64,000 bases of DNA, from contig OZ022508.1 in NCBI GenBank assembly GCA_963989385.1, forward strand, positions 52,739,087-52,803,086. Reading direction: 5' to 3'. Every line of letters begins with the position of its first letter. The stretch's first letter is position 1. The notes under the pieces are model-generated. The model was not told the origin of the DNA. It ran no database searches and saw only the letters and a program-made list of their open reading frames with translations. The stretch comes from Ctena decussata. Lineage: Eukaryota > Mollusca > Bivalvia > Lucinida > Lucinidae. Positions 1 through 11,600 of this stretch are shown piece after piece. The translations under genes and the position numbers were made by a program.

Positions 1-660
1 ACGAATTCGTATCTTAATATGGTTATCCCCGAGGGGATAACCAATAAGGTCAATATTTTGCATAATTTAAGTTTGGCGAACACAACCAGTCGATTAGTTA
101 CCACTAGATGTTTTGGACTATATATTACCAGAATCAACCATAAAATACTTGCTAAATCTGCAAACACTTCACAACAGTGATCTGTATCGACTCTGCTTAT
201 CTCAGATGTCCACCTAAAAATGGTTACTTAGTATGAAGTTTTTATAATTTCTCGTGTCCTATATATCTGGACCATACGTACATGAAGGCACCTTTAATAT
301 CGCCGTATTACCTACCTCTTACATGTTAAAAAACGGTCGAATGTTTGGTCCGGCGCGCGTGCTATGACGTAGGTTGTTACTAAGAGTCTGCACTCCTCTT
401 TATTTAGGTGGCATTTTAATAAATCCCCTGGTAGATACAGATGAAAATTGCATAAATTAAAAGGGTACTCGTATCAGAATGTCTATCGTGTTGTCAGTGT
501 GTATTGAACTGAATTCTTCATTTCAGTGTTTGCCGTAGCTCACGTGCACACACTGACACAAATGTGAGCTGAATTCTGGAAACGCTGATACTTTTGATAG
601 CAGAGGCAATGCAGGATGCCTCTTAACCTTGACCAATAACTTTTCATTATAATAATAACT
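1..660. other. Non-coding stretch, no gene seen
   Basis: No coding region is supported here. A short palindrome lies at 21-42 (10-base arms GGTTATCCCC and GGGGATAACC). A weak inverted pair, TGTCAGTGTGT near 493 and ACACACTGACA near 550, suggests a decayed foldback repeat. Confidence 0.5.
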
Positions 661-898
661 TGAGCCGCGACACGAGAAAATCAACAATGTGGTTGTGCGC
701 CCAGCGCAGACTCAGATCAGCCTGGGCATCCGCCCAGTCTGATCAGAGTCTTCACTGTCCGCATGGAGGTAGCTTAGGTCCATAGCTACCCTTTAAGCGC
801 TTAGCGATGAGTCTGATCAGACTGGGCGGATGCCCAGGCTGATCGGAGTCTGCGCTGGGCGCACAACCACATTGTTGGTTTTCTCGTGTCGCGGCTTA
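661..898. repeat. Foldback (MITE-like) element, family 1, copy 1
   Basis: The two halves are near-perfect reverse complements. The left end begins TGAGCCGCGACACGAG and the right end finishes CTCGTGTCGCGGCTTA. The arms extend inward through the GTTGTGCGCCCAGCGCAGAC and CAGCCTGGGCATCCGCCCAG blocks, leaving a short centre near 775-790. It is far more GC-rich than its surroundings. Related copies lie at 50652-50890, 55871-56108 and 62062-62286, with a degenerate piece near 2378. No coding potential; presumably a non-autonomous DNA element moved by a transposase encoded elsewhere. I could not define a target duplication. Confidence 0.85.
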
Positions 899-1239
899 TA
901 TAGTCATAGACTATTAATTATAGAAAACTGAATTGGTGGTCAAGTCATGAAGTCATAGTGGCCCTTAGAAGACCACACACAACACAAACTAATTATATTT
1001 ATGAATTAATGGAAAGAGAATAATCTTGACTAATAAGTTAAGTAATTATACAAGCGTTCGTAAAAAATGTCATTTTACAAACTAATGCAATAAGAATGAC
1101 ATCTTAAAACGACTGACAGGAAAATAAGTAAAGTATACAAATCTTTTCTATTTTATTCTATCCCTTAATCTTGCAAGGATATTAATATAAAGGCGAACTC
1201 GCGTTGACTATAAATAAAGTGCCATATTTTTTTTAGCAA

Positions 1240-1415
1240 ATTTCAAAGAAAATCTCGTTGAATATATGCAATAATAGGGATCAAACAGCCCAAAAGTTTT
1301 CAACATTTCCCTCGGGACATGGAGAACGTCAAAATGGTGTGAAAGTTAACGCACGAAACAAAAAAAAAACAAAATAAAAATAAAAACAAACATTTTTGAT
1401 CCCTATACTGACTCT
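1240..1415. repeat. Degenerate foldback related to 37525-37695
   Basis: The left side shares the order CGTTGAAT, TATGCAATAA, GATCAAACA with the palindromic element at 37525-37695. It also has the CCCTCGGGACATGG block found there as CCCTCGGGACCTGG. The right side ends with TTTGATCCCTATA, the inverse of the left AGGGATCAAA. The centre is eroded and A-rich. Confidence 0.55.
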
Positions 1416-1734
1416 CCAGTTTCATAACGAAAATTAATGTGACATAAACATTACCATTTTTTTTCTCCGACACTGTGTTTCTAAAAAAAGCAAAGTTAAT
1501 CGCTGAGTTATAAAGTACATATTTGATACAGTATACCGGACAAAAAAGTTAGGGATCAACATTTGACTGAGAAATAAATTATCAAAAATAATTTTCTTCT
1601 TTTCAATACATCTATTGAAAGCGGCACAGGACTGCATGGATTTTTGGAATCGGATCACGTGACACACCAGTAGACTATACCCCTAAAATTGAAGTGAAAA
1701 CTGGCATCACCAAAAAATTGAATGTCCATGATTT

Positions 1735-2079
1735 TTTGCTTTATCCATGCAAAACCTTGCCAGTGCTCATCAATATTTCTGGGGTCTGAATAACTGGATG
1801 ACATCTACTCAGTATGCTTTGGGTAAACCACCAGAAGCTCATTTGGGGACTCGTTAAAGGCCTTTTGTGAAAAATGGCAAAAGAGTCCCGAAATATGTCT
1901 CTGAGAAGTTTACCAGAAGCATTACATACCGAGTTGCTGTCTTGCAGTTATTCAGGCCATCAGAGGTCACAGTGAGAACTGAAAATCAGTTTGAATGGCT
2001 AAATCCAAAAATAGTGCACATTCAGTTTTGTGGTTATGCCATTTTTCACTTTGACTTTAGTGGTATGCCTGATTATTAA
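1735..2079 (+). pseudogene. Unrecognised protein-coding fragment with one in-frame stop
   Basis: One forward frame stays open across about 115 codons apart from a TAA at about 1855-1857. It looks protein-like rather than low-complexity: it contains FWGLNNWMTSTQYALGKPP before the stop, and VPKYVSEKFTRS and FRPSEVTV after it. The open part after the stop covers 1867-2079. I do not recognise the family. It could be a relic of a transposase or of a host gene. It lies between a decayed foldback (1240-1415) and repeat-like sequence. No splice signals were convincing, so I treat it as a broken fragment. Confidence 0.3.
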
Positions 2080-2377
2080 TTTCTGCTGGCGTGTAACGTG
2101 ATCAGATTCCAATATATGTCATCTAATCTTGTGCAGCCTTCATACATGTATTAAAAAGAAGGAAATGATTTTTGGAAAATTATTTTTTTTTTCGGTATAA
2201 AAATTTCAGTCAAATGGTTGTTCCCTAACTTTATTGGTCCAGTATATATATATACTTGTCTGTCGTCGTGTTGTAAAAGGCACAGTACGGCATGTACGAA
2301 CAGGAACTAGTCAGATCAGTCTGTGCATTCGAGGAGTCGGATTTGAATATTGCTTTTCAATGTTTGCTGGGGATTTA

Positions 2378-2472
2378 TGAGTCGCGACACGCAAAAGGTT
2401 GAACGACGCACATGCGAACAGCAAAGTCTCAGACCGGGCAGTCTGGCGAGACCCTTTTCTGTTCGCACATAT
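2378..2472. repeat. Degenerate partial copy of foldback family 1
   Basis: It begins TGAGTCGCGACACGCAAAAG and continues with GCACATGCG and AGTCTCAGACCGGGCAGTCTG, the same block order as the left arm of the 661-898 element. The matching right arm is missing, so this is a truncated and diverged half. Confidence 0.5.
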
Positions 2473-3344
2473 TAAATAGGGAATCAATAGTTACTACATG
2501 AAGTTTCTTTAAAGATGACACGGGTCCTTAGACTAATTCGAGTTTCACTGTTCACAACATGTTAAGGTCCATTTTACGTGAAACGGTTAATTTGAAATTT
2601 ACAACGAGAAAAGAGGTATGATACCATCTACTAAGTCACTATATGACGAAAACTAAAGTAATTCTATAGGAGTTGGCCCTTTATCTCAACTTTTATAAGC
2701 CTAGGGCTTATGAAGTTTAATGTGCATGAGACCGTTCGAGGTCACCTCTCATAAAACGAAATAAGACAAACTTACTTCAGTGAAATTCAAACCCATTAGT
2801 GCATGCATAAGAGAGGTCAAGGCCACACATTTCAAAGCTTAATCAGAGTGACCTACTTGATTTTAAAAGTGACAGCCTGTCAAAGGTGTCTGTGACTTTT
2901 CAAACTTCAAAAGGGGGTTCATTTCAATCAAGCATATCAAAGGAGCCTGTGGCATTTCAGACTTCAAAAAGGGCTCATTTCAGGAGTGTAAATACATTGC
3001 AATAATAATTCAGTTGACCGTAAGCATTAAACTAGATTCAGCCTAAACAAATGTACTTATGGATGTTCGTTCATGCATACATGAAAACATGATGAATGGG
3101 TGTCTGTAAAACTGAAACCCATCTATTAGTATATCAGATGTTTATTTGCATTTACTATTCAAGCAGCGTCTGAAAAACGGTACGTTACGGCTTTGTGCAA
3201 ACAGAGAATGCTCAGATCAGCCTGTGTAATGGTTTTTAATGTCAGGGCTGCTTGACTTGGAAGAGTGAGCTCATTCGTTATGATCGAACTATCGATCCAT
3301 GGTAAGCCATATTTTGTCTTGGTTCCTTTCGTTGGAATAAACCT
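2473..3344. other. Non-coding stretch with a short imperfect direct repeat
   Basis: No gene is visible. A block of roughly 45 bases (TGTCAAAGGTGTCTGTGAC and what follows) at about 2878-2925 recurs diverged at about 2936-2983. Near 3200 the words CTCAGATCAGCCTG again recall foldback family 1. Confidence 0.4.
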
Positions 3345-3586
3345 GGCCCCGAGGTTATAAAACTTTTTCATGCTCAACTCAGCTGAGCATGAAATTTTAC
3401 CTGCTAATAAATAGCAAATTATTGATAAGTACAATCGTTTTCTTGTTCAGTTAAGCTGAGTATGGAGTTTTCTCTGCTTATGAATATGAAAATGCCAACA
3501 TAAAATGGCATTTTCATAATTATCAGCAGAGAAAATTTCATGCTCAGCTGAGTTGAGCATGAAAAAAGTTATATAACCTCGGGGCC
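3345..3586. repeat. Foldback element, family 2, complete copy
   Basis: A 242 bp palindrome. The left end GGCCCCGAGGTTATAAAAC mirrors the right end GTTATATAACCTCGGGGCC. The arms continue through TTTTTTCATGCTCA and CTCAGCTGAGCATGAAATTT, with the axis near 3500 (ATGCCAACATAAAATGGCAT). A half-length relative lies at 24453-24613. The terminal 20 bases are nearly those of family 3 (11601-11735 and 60500-60652), suggesting a common mobilising enzyme. No coding capacity. Confidence 0.85.
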
Positions 3587-4078
3587 TGATCTTGGACTTA
3601 AAACTGACCCTCATGTCATTAACTGGCAAGTGATTATGGTCGGCCGAAACGAACGAACCCCTAAAACTTGCTAAATGGGCACAAAGACCATCCATAGAGA
3701 CGAAGCTACATGTGTATATGAATAACTTTGTGAACAAAATATCTGAAGAACCGCTAAGCTATGTTCCTTATATATACTGAGCAAAAGTGAAAACGCTACA
3801 TTATAGAAGGCAGTTTATAACTAACAAGGTGATACTGTTTTGCCTGGATATAAACATTTCAGTCGCGTAAGACATTCAGCACGATAATGTCTATAAAATT
3901 CTGAATCTGATTCTTCTCATAACAGAGTTATCTTACTTTATTCAATTTTAGCATATTTTGTAAAACACCAATATGCGCATGCGCAGATGCACATTTCTTC
4001 GCTGATCTGAAACGTTACATCCAGAGTGATAGAAAAAGCAACAAATGACTCGCAATTGTTATTTAAAAAAACTAGGAA

Positions 4079-4827
4079 ATTGAGCTTGTTTTTCAAAATT
4101 ACAAACTGTCTCCCTTTGCATTAAAACTACAGCAAATTTTAATTTTCAGTTGTTCTTTGGTTTATCAATTTTTCTGAGCAGCTATTTTCTCGTCCTTGTA
4201 TTGCAATAATTCGTACACTTAACCCATCGTTAATTTCAAGCAAAATTGTGACAATATGTTAGGAAACCACAAATTAATTTCTTACTGGAATTTCTATTGT
4301 TCACGGATTCTTATTGCGTTTTCGAAGAAAAAGCGAGAATTCAACACTAATCAACAGATGGTAATGTGCACAACCCGTGGTGAATGTAGAATAATCAGTT
4401 TCTGGTGCCAGAAGGAATGTATGGAAATGAAATCGGTAATTTCTTGTAGAATTGAGCTTGTTTTTCAAAATTACAAACTGTCTCCCTTTGCATTAAAACT
4501 ACAGCAAATTTTAATTTTCAGTTGTTCTTTGGTTTATCAATTTTTTCTGAGCAGCTATTTTCTCGTCCTTGTAGTGCAATAATTCGTACACTTAACCCAT
4601 CGTTAATTTCAAGCAAAATTGTGGCAATATGTAAGGAAACCACAAATTAATTTCTTACTGGAATTTCTATTGTTCACGGATTCTTATTGCGTTTTCGAAG
4701 AAAAAGCGAGAATTCAACACTAATCAACTGATGGTAATGTGCACAACCCGTGGTGAATGTAGAATAATCAGTTTCTGGTGCCAGAAGGAATGTATGGAAA
4801 TGAAATCGGTAATTTCTTGTAGAATTA
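4079..4827. repeat. Tandem duplication, two 372 bp copies
   Basis: The unit beginning ATTGAGCTTGTTTTTCAAAA at 4079 repeats at 4451 with only a few differences: one extra T in the TTTTTCTGAGC stretch, GACAATATGTTAGG against GGCAATATGTAAGG, and ACAGATGG against ACTGATGG. The second copy ends near 4827. The small open frames inside are by-products of the duplication. The similarity implies a recent event. Confidence 0.9.
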
Positions 4828-6430
4828 TGCATATTTTTATCAAACTACACCATGTGGTTAAGAGTTATGAGCAATTTCACTCACTGACTACAGCGGAAGG
4901 ACAAACAGACTGATGGACTTGCACAGCGATTAAAGCGCACACCTGTGGGTCGTGCAATACTGTTTAGACTTTCGTCACCGTTTTGCATGCCGATGGATGG
5001 ACAATGTTACAATACATAAGTATACAAAATTTGAACCATATATACCACGGTGTTCAAGAGTTATGAGCATTTTCACTACTTGAACGTAAATTTTCAACTT
5101 GTGCTCTGCAAAAAAGACGGTTATGCATGCAAGTCGTTAGATAATGTTTACATGTATAAGTATGCAAAATTTTATCAAAATATAGAATGCGGTTCAAGAG
5201 TTATTAGCGTTTTCGCTAACTGGTAACGGACGGACGGGCGGGCGGACAGACGGACTCACACAGTGATTATAGTGCAAGCCTGCGGGTTGTGCAATAGGAA
5301 GCTTTGCATACCAGTGGCTGGGCAATGTTAAATTAAATAAGTATACAAAATTTGAAGCAAATATACCAAGCGGTCCAAGAGTTTTGACCATTTTCAATAA
5401 AAGAGCTCGGCCGGCCAAATTGATGCTCGGTGAAGCCTCGTCACTGTTTAGCATGCCGGTGGCTGGACTATGTTAAAATACATAAGCATACAAAATTTGA
5501 ACCATATTTACGACGGTGTTCAAGAGTTATGAGCATTTTCAGTAGTTGGCCGTAAATTTTCAACTTGTGCTCAGCAAAGCCTCGTCCATCAAATAAGGTT
5601 GTTATGCATGCGAGTCGTTAGACAATGTTTACATGTAAAGTATGCAAAATTTTGTTAAAATATCCCATGCGGTTCAAGAGTTATAAGCATTTTCGCTGAC
5701 TGATAACGGAAGGACGGACAAAATATCTCAACCGGCCAAAATGATGCTCGGTGAAGCCTCGTCACCGTTTTGCATGCCGGTGGCTGGACATTGTTAAAAT
5801 ACATAAGTAAACAAAATTTGAACCATATATACCACGGTGTTCAAGAGTTATGAGCATTTTCACTACTTGACCGTAAATTTTCAACTTGTGCTCAGCAAAG
5901 CCTCGTCCATCAAAAAAGACGGTAATGAATGCGAGTCGTTAGATAATGTTGACATATATAAGCTTAAGTATGCAAAATTTTATCAAAATATAGAATGCGG
6001 TTCAAGAGTTATAAGCGTTTTCGCTAACTGATAACGGACGGATGGACGGACAAACTTGTGCTCAGCAAAGCCTCATCCATCAAAAAAGACGGTTATGCAT
6101 GCGAGTTGTTCGATAATGTTGACATGTATAAGTATGCAAAATTTTATCAAAATATAGAATGCGGTTCAAGAGTTATAAGCGTTTTCGCTAACTGATAACG
6201 GACGGACGGACGGACAAACTTGTGCTCAGCAAAGCCTCGTTCATCAAAAAAGACGGTTATGCATGCGAGTCGTTAGATAATGTTGACATGTATAAATATG
6301 CAAAATTTTATCAAAATATAGAATGCGGTTCAAGAGTTATAAGCGTTTTCGCTAACTGATACATGTAACGGACGGACGAACGGACTCACACAGTGATTTT
6401 AGTGCAAACCTGCGGGTTGTGCAATTTTGA
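4828..6430. repeat. Degenerate tandem array with ACGGACGG motifs
   Basis: Diverged units recur, each containing TATGCAAAATTTTATCAAAA, GCGGTTCAAGAGTTAT, AGCGTTTTCGCTAACTG and an ACGGACGGACGG tract. Most have TTGTGCTCAGCAAAGCCTCG and GACGGTTATGCATGCGAGTC in between. From about 5880 to 6370 the period settles to roughly 162 bp, for about three copies. Two units close with CACACAGTGAT and CTGCGGGTTGTGCAAT (about 5255-5293 and 6385-6425). Open frames here are short and unsupported. Confidence 0.8.
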
Positions 6431-6930
6431 AAGACATAAAAACACATACTGATGTGCTCTTGCGATATGTTTGGTACACTGGTTGTGTGTCCAAGGTAAA
6501 ATAAGGACAATTGTATCATGAACTACCTTTTTAAATCAAGTTTAAAGTGTCTGATCGACTGTTCCGAATTTGCTTAGTTGAAAATCTGACCCCTGCTCAC
6601 TTCGAAATGTGTTCATTTTATCTGAAACGGCTTTTACAGCTGTCCACTGGTATCCTCGCCTTACACATGCATTTAACTTTAAAATGCGTTCTTATTCGTG
6701 AAAAGTTCCTGGTTCCACAAAACAGAAAACTTGAAGACAAATCACTTGTAGCGTTTTCACTTTTGTTCAGTATATTTGGCATACAGTTACAGGCTAAGAT
6801 GTAGATGAACCGATTTAAACCCCTTTCTGACGTAAACATTAGGGGATAAACCGTCTTTAGAGGCAAGCATAAGGTTGGGGCATAGTGTTTCATAAACACA
6901 TTTTCTAGTTGGTTTTGTTATGCTCAGCTA
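6431..6930. other. Non-coding stretch, no gene seen
   Basis: No supported gene, RNA or repeat unit. The short open frames on both strands overlap each other and resemble chance. The stretch ends at the TA dinucleotide (6929-6930) flanking the next element. Confidence 0.45.
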
Positions 6931-7895
6931 CGAGGGTCATCCAATAAGTCTTGCAAACGCCGTCATTACTGCTTTATTAATTGAGGTAGGGTTATCAAAT
7001 TACACCATTAACAGCTTACGTATATAATACACATATGTACTAAATATCATACATGTGCTATTCCTTTCTCAGATATGGGAGGGTTTTGAACGCAAAGGTG
7101 TAAGCGATACCGGCGGTGAAATTGCACAAACATGACGTTTTTTACAAGAGGTTAGGGGAAGAAAATTCCTGCATACATGTTTATTATTCTTTCAAATTAC
7201 AAGAATTCAGGTTCTAAAGTAATCGCCTTATATTTAAGAATTAAAATAAAGAGACAATTGCCACTTCACATTACCAGACAAATGCGGTTGCTAGGCAACA
7301 AGAGAATATTACAGAATTTTAGCAAAATTTTAGTTTTTGACGTTTACCTCTTGTTTCTTATAAGGCTGCAAATGATATCAAACAAGGCTCGAAGCTTATA
7401 TTTTCTCTTATATCTACATTTCAGCATCTAGGGACTATTTTTTATAACAAATTAATGGCAGTTTAGGAAACACTTCATCTGCTGTGAAAGCCTCTTCTTC
7501 ATATACTCATTTTATAAGATATTTTAGCTGCCCGAAAAAGATGGAGATCTTCCTTTGAACAATAATTATATCTTGACTGATGGCAATATCTTAACCTTGG
7601 TACTGTGTACATACGTCAGTATTATTTTCCGTATCTCCCAGCAATTTTCAAATATTTACAGGATTCTGAACTAAGCTAGGGGATCTTAAACAGACAACTA
7701 GAAGCCACCGCCGCACCCATAATGATAGTATTCTTCAGTTGCCTAGCAACGCCATTTGCAAGATCATGACGTTTCTGGAAATTGTTGAGTGGAAAGAAGG
7801 AAAGATGCACTGTAGGAATGTGGATTGCTTGAATCGTTTTTAATTATCATTTGCCTGAAACTCGGCCGTTTGCAGGACTTATTGGATGACCCTCG
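6931..7895. mobile_element. Non-autonomous mariner-type DNA transposon
   Basis: The 965 bp element is bounded by 29 bp terminal inverted repeats with one mismatch, beginning CGAGGGTCATCCAATAAGTC on the left and inverted at 7867-7895. Both ends are directly flanked by TA (6929-6930 and 7896-7897), the target duplication expected of the Tc1/mariner superfamily. No transposase frame survives, so it must rely on an enzyme made elsewhere. A second, internal inverted pair of about 20 bp (about 7280-7299 and 7738-7757) carries GTTGCTAGGCAAC and GTTGCCTAGCAAC, which match the RFX/EF-C site GTTGCYNGGCAAC. A diverged relative of the right part lies at 24340-24451. Confidence 0.8.
7287..7299. promoter_or_regulatory. 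RFX/EF-C-like palindromic site inside the mariner-type element
   Basis: GTTGCTAGGCAAC matches the RFX1/EF-C (MDBP) palindromic consensus, with its inverted partner GTTGCCTAGCAAC at 7738-7750. Family knowledge: RFX factors drive ciliary and some immune genes. Activity here is inference. Confidence 0.4.
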
Positions 7896-7897
7896 TA

Positions 7898-8657
7898 TAA
7901 CACCAGAAGAATTAAAATCTTAAAGAGTATATTAGTGATGGAAATCCATGTTCCCAGACTGATGGGTCTGTTTACACAGAACTATACTGCACTTTTGGAA
8001 AAAGTGAAAGAGAAAACGTATTTCCCTTTGCCTATCTGTTTCCAATTTCTATCGTTACATTTTTATTTCATTTTGATAAGTGCTGGCCCTGATGGGAGAT
8101 CATTAATGACAACAATATATTTTTATTTGTTTTTAATTATCCAGCTAGTCGCCACAATAAACATCCTATTTACAAAATTCTTAATTAATACATGAAATAA
8201 ATTCGTAAGCAAAAAGCTGTAACAAAAGGATTAAGTCACATATAAAGAATCTATGCATTCATACAGTATTTTCATCCAAAAGTTAATACATGTATCATTC
8301 ATAAATGTGTTACTAACGTTTCTGAGTTGTTCTGATACAGTCGACATATGTAACTAATGAAAAACTGCAAAATGTTTTTATAATAGCATAAAAATTCTAA
8401 AAATTGTGACACCAAATACTCGCCGTAATTGTTCTAAAAATAGTAGTTTGGTTCCATTTCATCTGCATCTGTCGGACGCATTACTGCATTGTAATGATGC
8501 AGATGGAATGAAGCTGAACAGCCATCAGGACAGTCTGATCTGGGTCTGCACTGCTTGTCCAAACCAATCTGTTTCAAAACTCACAATTTTGACTGCAGAA
8601 GATACAATCGCTGCTTACACTCGATGCCAGTGGGCATGTTCAACATATTTACTTGGG
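7898..8657. other. Non-coding stretch with a small hairpin
   Basis: No gene is supported. A hairpin-forming pair, TTCATCTGCATC and GATGCAGATGGAA, lies around 8457-8510. The following CAGTCTGATCTGGGTCTGCA recalls foldback family 1 at low similarity. Confidence 0.4.
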
Positions 8658-8838
8658 AAGGGTACAGTCGGGTAAATTCGGACAGCGGGTAAATTCGGAC
8701 AGTGACATTGTTTCCTTTAAATGCCAGTTGTTGGAATTAAAAAAAAAATAACTGGGCAAAGAGTGAAAATCCTGTTTCACTGTTTGCAATGGTATGTCCG
8801 AATTTACTCGCTGTCCGAATTTACCCGACTCTACCCTA
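8658..8838. repeat. Foldback element, family 4, compact copy
   Basis: About 180 bp with inverted ends. The left end reads AGGGTACAGTCGGGTAAATT then CGGACAGCGGGTAAATTCGG. The right end reads GTCCGAATTTACTCGCTGTC then CGAATTTACCCGACTCTACC. The internal AACTGGGCAAAGAGTGAAAA and CACTGTTTGCAATGGTATGT blocks recur at 13110-13200, where a second copy is split by insertions. Overlapping short open frames on both strands reflect the symmetry only. Confidence 0.75.
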
Positions 8839-11600
8839 AACCCAAGCAACGTTTAGGTAATGCTCGGGGTTACCTAAGTAATTATATCAAACGTGCCCAG
8901 TAACTTCCTATTGAGAGTAATGACACTTATAATGAAATGTAAAGACTCATGTCATCGTAAATACTACATTGAATTTAGCTTACTCACCGTTTGATAATAT
9001 GGACTTAACAGAACCAAGCAGCGCACTCACCATCCAAGTAGGGAACTGATCGGAACTCGCCAATTAAATCAGGGACTTAATTTAAAGATGTGCTCTTATA
9101 TCTATATATACTCAGCAAAAATAGAAACTTGATGGTTGAAAGCTTGTCAATGGTTTTCGAACTTCAACATTTTTGGAAATCTCAGACTAGTACTAACACC
9201 AATATTTTGTGATAACTGATCAAGTATTCTTTCCTTTCAATTCTGGTGAACAATCAGGGCACTTGAATCACTTGAAACGCTAAAACCTGTTCTAGAAAGA
9301 GCAGGGGTCAATTTTCAGAAAAAGGCAAAATTAAAAACATACACAAATTTCGACTTGACAGGAAATTTACAAATGTTATCTTAAAGCAGTACAACAAATG
9401 AAATAATAACAATATTTATTTCAAGTATGACGTTTACGTCTGATTCTGACGTAGCGTTAAATACACATAATGCCAGACAAAGGTCTGTAATCCGTGTTTG
9501 GTTGTTTTCACGCAACTATTCAATTGCTCTGGTTGTCGCAAAAGGGTTTCTGAGACCAAAGGTTATCTAGCAATTGCAATCGAGCGACTCACATATCTGG
9601 CAACGTTAACGCTAAAGCGCAGAATCACAATTTCAGTATTCGTCAATTTTTCAGAGACGTAGTAATAGATATATCAGTAAATATCAGTACTGATTGTCAA
9701 GTGTACATGACAATTAACTAGCCCTTTAGTACTAATATTTACTAATATATCTAAAAAAGAAATGGATATATGTTTTAATCCACAGCTTGAGGGAACTTTT
9801 CACATGAAAACAAATGATTAAACCTATAAATATAAATTATATATTCTATTTTATTTATTTATTTTTATTATCTAATTCAACCTGCCTCACCCTACCTCGA
9901 AAATGAACCTTCCTGTCTGATGCACTAAGGTCATCAGTTACCTGACCAATCAGAAACGGCTTGAGTGATCAGAGGGAAATTTAAATTAGACTGTTTGTCT
10001 CATTTTAATTTTGTACACAGAAGGGGAAAGACCAGAAAACTGAGCTGCAGTTTAAAGTATCCATAGTCCTATCAGCGGTAAAAACGCCTAAACTCAAATC
10101 ATTGTAAATTGTACATTGTATTTTTACCATTTTATGAAATCGAAAGTAGGTCATTTTAGTTGCCAAGTAAAATGACCCAAATAAGTTTTCAAATACCTTT
10201 TATGTGAAACTGAAGGATGTTTTATTATTTTGAAGCTGGCTAATCCCGGTCATTTACAATAACGAAACTATAGTGAGAAGCTTGCAGCGATACCTCATGG
10301 TAAATTTTTTTATGCTGATAGAGAATGGGGCCTTTAAACAAATTTTGTTCGGTAAGCTCTGCTGTTCTCTTTTATCGAAAAGAAAATGTTTGTTCAGGGT
10401 ATTCATTAATCTCACGTTGTTAGTGTTATTTTGATAAAATGTTTTAACGCTCATTACACAAGTTTCAATGCTTAATTTTACCACTTTTCTACTAAAACAT
10501 ATGTTGTAGAGACTCATTTAATTGATGTGTAACCAGAACATATGTTATAAGATGAATGGGTACACATCCCTGTTTTTCTGCCATTTATGCAAAAGGAACA
10601 GATTGCTTCTCTGGATAACGTAGTTCTTCCAAGTGGTCTACTCTTGAAGGAAAGAATTTGTTCCTAAACCTCAGTGCTTTCAAGAGTTGTTCCCCATTGA
10701 GAAGGGATTCAGAAATGAAAATGCAGAGTTGCTTAACCAAACTGTTTAAAGTGACCTTAATTCAGTGCTCATTCTCAACATAAATAGTTGGTAACCTTTA
10801 ATAACCTCTGAGGTGAGTCTAATACGGCCATATAGTTTAATGGATTATTTTCATTATAAAATATGTTGTGGAGACTCATCTAAGCTAGGAGAGTTAAACG
10901 AATATCCATAACAAATATTTCTGTGGCCAACAAGAAAACAGCTGAGTTTACTGAAACAGAAGTTGTTTAATTGCATCTCTGTAATGATTGGTCTATTCAA
11001 AACTGTACATGATAACACCACATTATAAATATCCAGTTATCAGAATTTATCAGTACTAGCAACTTCAAAGAAAAGTACTGTCATCTGTGGATTAAAGGAA
11101 GAATTTACTTCCATGTAAGAGTTAGTGATATCCCTAGAATTTGTCGTTGTTTTGGTTGTGGCTTAACGTATACAATACCTTTTTTCAATAATGTTGAGAC
11201 GTTGTCTCCGCATTGGTAAGGCTTTTATCCGACCTGCCGGAGAAAACTGACTCACAGGTCCTGCTACAGCTTTAAGCAGCTTTTTCGCAGAGGCACCAGG
11301 CAGCCCATTGATTTGGCGGGCCTCGATGGGCTAGGGCCTTCGACCTCGGAGGTAAATCCATATACTTTAAGATGTATGGGTACACCAAAATGTTTTGTGC
11401 TACGTTTTACAGAGGGGAGGGGGATAACTTTTGAGACATTCTGTCTGCTTCCCTGAATGACATGGCCTTTTCAAACTGGAGTCTTTTTTGAAAGGAAAAC
11501 ATATGGTCATCAATGAGATAGGAGGCAAAACCACAAATAGCAAGGCTGCTTCCCCTAGAAGGGTACCCATATTGTTTAGGACAGACTTACACTTTGGTAA
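8839..11600. other. Long non-coding stretch, no supported gene
   Basis: No convincing coding region. Visible items are a short hairpin at about 8849-8878, a TATATACTCAGCAAAAATAG word near 9106 resembling one at about 3772 (TATATACTGAGCAAAAGTGA) and possibly a Tc1-type terminus, AT-rich sequence around 9770-9880, and a GC-richer patch at 11190-11350 with the hairpin-capable CAGCCCAT and ATGGGCTAG. None was identifiable as a gene. Confidence 0.4.

Noticed and set aside
9106..9130. Tc1-type element starting TATATACTCAGCAAAA
   Set aside because: Only one terminus was seen here and another at about 3772; no inverted partner was found at a sensible distance, so no element was called.
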